Assembly: GCF_030035675.1 (NCBI RefSeq)
Contig: NC_084482.1
Coordinates: 226,343,943 to 226,407,942, forward strand
DNA from: Rhineura floridana
Lineage: Eukaryota > Chordata > Lepidosauria > Squamata > Rhineuridae
Reading direction: 5' to 3'
Length of the DNA: 64,000 nt
Shown: piece after piece, positions 61,583 through 64,000 of the stretch
How positions within the stretch are numbered: position 1 is the first letter of the stretch
Layout: the number at the start of each line of letters is the position of its first letter
Position numbers and translations under genes: made by a program
The notes under the pieces: model-generated
What the model was told of the DNA's origin: nothing
Seen by the model: only the letters and a program-made list of their open reading frames with translations
Database searches by the model: none

Positions 61583-63317
61583 TCAGTTGGATTCCGAGAT
61601 TCTATTTAAAACTCCCATGTCATCCCGAAAAACTGCGCCACTTTTGCAACAATTGGATTTAACAATACTAGGAATCATTTCTTCTGTTGGAGTCGGACTT
61701 TGCCTAATAGGGGTTCCTGTATTAGTGGTACAAAGGTTTCCTCCAGCATCATTTAAAGGAGCAGGTGAAGCTATCGATCTCTCGTTACAGTCTGCAGCTC
61801 TGAGTCGTTGAATCAGAAGATGCAACTTAGTGACAAGTGCCAATCTCTCCGACTCTGGAAGTTGGACATAAAGCTCCGTAAGTTGTAGCTCCTCTGGTTC
61901 TAATTCCTGTAAAAGAGCAGGCATCAGTGATGTCATGACTACAGAGGAGTATTGCAAATTCGATGGATCAGGGTCCGGCTGGTCGGGGTTCTTGTAATTA
62001 TTAGTCCTTGAAGATGCTTCAGATACAACCGTGCTAATAGACAGATTTTGCGTGTGAAGACTGGCTAACGGCATTGGAGCTACAGCGTTGGTATAATATC
62101 TTTGTACGGATATCCCCCTTCTATTTAAACCGTCCCTTGCTTTTAGAATTTGGTTAGCTACCTTACTGGAGTGACAGGTAATAATCAAACGCCAGTCACG
62201 TGGATTGTTAGAAATATTTATCATTGATCTGATATAATTTGTCGCCACGGGGCGTGCATGGACTGACGAAAGCAGTTGTCCAAGAACGAAATGCTCGGAA
62301 ATGAGGGGCGCCGCTCCCCAGAGTTGTGTTTATAGGAAATGACCAACTTATTCGATTGCAATGTTAAGTTCCACCTCATTGGATGCCTTTCAATTGTCAC
62401 AGTCCTTTGTTCTAAGTAGTTCCTCGGAGTGCGCACACTCTCTGCCATGTCTTCATCAGGAATAGAACTCTGAGAGTCTGAAAAAGACTCCGTAAGCGGC
62501 AAGGAGGATCCTCCCTGCTCAACCTGACAGTAGACTCCTGGAGGGTTCTTCTTCATTGGAACCTCCAACTGTCTAAACAGAGGCTCAAAGTTCATCTTTT
62601 TTGGTTTGTTGAGCTTACTGTTCTTGATATTTTTTTATTTCTTGGGTTGGTTAATGTTTGGGGCTATTGAAGCTCTGTTCTTACCCATGGCTGTAGTCTC
62701 GATGCGAGGTGGTTCAGAGCTGTGTGTAGAATTTTCTACTCCTATTTTTTCAGCTCTTGGAGTCGCTAACGCTTCCACCAGCGTGGTAAGTAATTTGTTT
62801 GTTTCTGAGATGTATGCCTTGATCAGTTTCATTTCCTCGAACAGAAAGACGTGCCAGTCTTGATCAGAATCTGATAAAGAGGGTTCTTCCTTCTCCTTTT
62901 CGCTCTCAAGTAAAGTCATTGATTGTCTTTTAAGAGGGCAGTAAGAGTCAATGGTAAGGATTTCTGAAGGCAACTCGTCGTTTGTTACGCTCAAGGAAAA
63001 GTTTAAATAATTTCTGAAGACAGCTTGTCGTTTGTTACTCTCGAGGAGAAGTTTAAACCTGCGTCCTGCAGCTCCTCAGCAAGGCTTTTGGCAGCTGGGA
63101 AGATCGTGTGCAGTTTGGCAGAGAGAGGGTGTGCTACGTTCCATTCATTTCCCAGCTGTGTGTTCACAGAATTAATTAAAGTTTCTCGGGCCCTCGAAGG
63201 AGGTGGGTCATTAATGGGAAGAAAGTATTTCGTGATTTTATTCTGGGCTTTGCTTGGCATTTCAATATCTTCCACTGTTAGACCTAATTCCTGATAGTTG
63301 CTTCTAGTCATTACCAT
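61583..63317 (-). pseudogene. Vingi-like ORF1
   Basis: It begins MVMTRSNYQELGLTVEDIEM at 63317 and continues in pieces over about 580 codons to a TGA at 61583. Pieces: 63003-63317; 62635-62994 (acidic, coiled-coil-like EEMKLIKAYISETNKLLTTL); 62221-62595; 61583-62248 (RDWRLIITCHSSKVANQILK, RRM-like, then a linker rich in P, S and T). Frameshifts lie near 63000 and 62230 and an in-frame stop at 62635. A roughly 52-bp tandem duplication (VTNDKLSSEI / VTNDELPSEI) spans 62950-63055. The final TGA is in frame with ORF2. Confidence 0.65.
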
Positions 63318-63739
63318 CTTGACTCCATATACCGTGTAACAAATAAATCAGTAAGGGCCAACACCGGTGTTTGACTCCCCCGAGCCAGTTCAAAATAGGG
63401 TATACTTAGCTGCTGTAGCAAGATAAGCATTTGTTTCAGCAGCCCTCATAAATTTGGGCTCAGGTTCCTAATTCCTCCAACAAACAGCAAAGTTGACAAG
63501 TAAATCCTCTTAAAATTTATGGCGGATCCTCCTATGCTTCAGCATCCGCAGACCGGCATTTCCGCACACAGTCAAAGAGGCTGGAATGTGGATATATGCC
63601 AAGACACACTCTCTCCCTTCCTTACTTCTTACTCCTTAAACATTAGCTACTGATAGCAGTCCTTTAATAATAATATTAAGTTTCTCTTTGGAGATGAAGT
63701 AAATACATCTTACCGGAAGTTAAGCTCAACCGGAAGCTC
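63318..63739 (-). other. 5' UTR of the Vingi-like LINE
   Basis: About 420 bp between the element's 5' end (GAGCTTCCGGTTGAGC) and ORF1. It contains a repeated CCGGAAGTTAAG/CCGGAAGCTC-type phrase near the terminus, and presumably holds an internal promoter. Confidence 0.5.
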
Positions 63740-63890
63740 GCTTTTTAAAATGTTTTTAAAGCTGTTTTAAAAAAAAATATGTTTTGTTTGAATATATTCT
63801 AAAGTCTGTTTTTAATATGTTTTTAGTGTTTCTGTTTGCTGCCCTGGGCTCCTTCTGGGAAGGGCAGGATATACATTTAATAAATAATAA

Positions 63891-64000
63891 TAAAGATGTT
63901 TCTCCACTCACTATACCAGGATGTTATTTTGCGTACTTGGTCTTCTCTCATTTTTAAGCCTAGAAACATCACTTTAGTAAAATTCAGCTTTTTCTCTGGC
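63891..64000. other. Unassigned window end
   Basis: Flank beyond the L2 3' end. Nothing is recognised. Confidence 0.4.

Larger units (their letters stand above)
58094..63739 (-). mobile_element. Vingi-like non-LTR retrotransposon, nearly full length
   Basis: A 5.6-kb minus-strand LINE with 5' UTR, ORF1, ORF2 and 3' UTR. It is flanked by target-site duplications GCTTTTTTAAA (58083-58093) and GCTTTTTAAA (63740-63749). Its 3' end (AATAAACTTATGATGATTT on the minus strand) has no poly(A). ORF2 has an AP-type endonuclease, an RT and a C-terminal CPCG...H...C knuckle but no RNase H, which fits the Vingi clade of the I/Ingi group, known from Anolis and hedgehog. The clade call needs a tree. Several lesions make it inactive. 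Confidence 0.75.
57240..63890 (+). mobile_element. L2-type LINE split by the Vingi-like LINE
   Basis: The two parts are 57240-58093 and 63740-63890. The left part encodes ALDRCLDLVVGWMRANKLSL, LGVLLDPSLSLEAQVTSVAR, LVTSRLDYCNALYVGLPLRL and LHWLPISYRAKFKIPV, with one 111-codon open stretch at 57439-57774. The right part is the 3' UTR (TTTGCTGCCCTGGGCTCCTT, GGGCAGGATATACATTTAAT) and lines up with the uninterrupted 3' UTR at 13300-13548. Confidence 0.85.

Overview
This is vertebrate, almost certainly squamate (lizard or snake), nuclear DNA. The evidence is the repeat mix: Sauria-type tRNA SINEs and 5S-rRNA SINEs with BovB-like tails, BovB/RTE, CR1 and L2 LINEs, an L1 end, a Vingi-like LINE, Copia and chromodomain Gypsy LTR elements, and many palindromic hAT-type MITEs. 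There are also C2H2 zinc-finger exons and a vomeronasal V2R-like exon. Names rest on reading motifs by eye, without database searches.

Host genes are few and all lie on the minus strand. (1) At 5190-5401 is a single first coding exon that looks like a V2R pheromone receptor: signal peptide, then a motif around PGDHLISG, then a GTAAGT donor. (2) At 17719-20021 is the last exon of a 24-finger C2H2 protein (ZNF-A); no KRAB exon was found for it in the window. (3) A largely complete KRAB zinc-finger gene (ZNF-B) has a first coding exon at 55379-55453, a classic 127-bp KRAB-A exon at 52852-52978 and a 16-finger last exon at 46790-48354. All junction phases agree. GC-rich blocks at about 28.9-30.4 kb and 55.7-56.95 kb are promoter-like and lie upstream (on the minus strand) of the two ZNF genes. 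The ZNF-B array is cut short by a 680-bp hAT-like element that supplies the stop codon; decayed fingers survive beyond it at 45770-46107.

Layout: 0-3.1 kb, a MITE and a 5'-truncated Copia fossil carrying a MuDR-like MITE; 3.4-9.2 kb, BovB, SINEs, the V2R exon, CR1 and L2; 9.2-17.6 kb, MITEs, L2 copies, a Copia-type LTR remnant, a large hAT hairpin and SINEs; 17.7-20 kb, ZNF-A; 22-31 kb, CR1 and BovB copies and a GC-rich block; 31-35 kb, SINE and L2; 35.2-40.9 kb, a near-whole chromodomain Gypsy inserted into an L2; 41.9-43.7 kb, a 5S SINE and an L1 inserted in a SINE; 45.8-55.5 kb, ZNF-B with an L2/CR1 nest in its first intron; 57-64 kb, a nearly full-length Vingi-like LINE nested inside an L2.

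I see no novel multi-gene system. The notable signals are transposon effects on host genes, a CR1 lineage that captured a SINE fragment, nested hairpin MITEs, and the unusual ORF1/ORF2 junction of the Vingi-like LINE.
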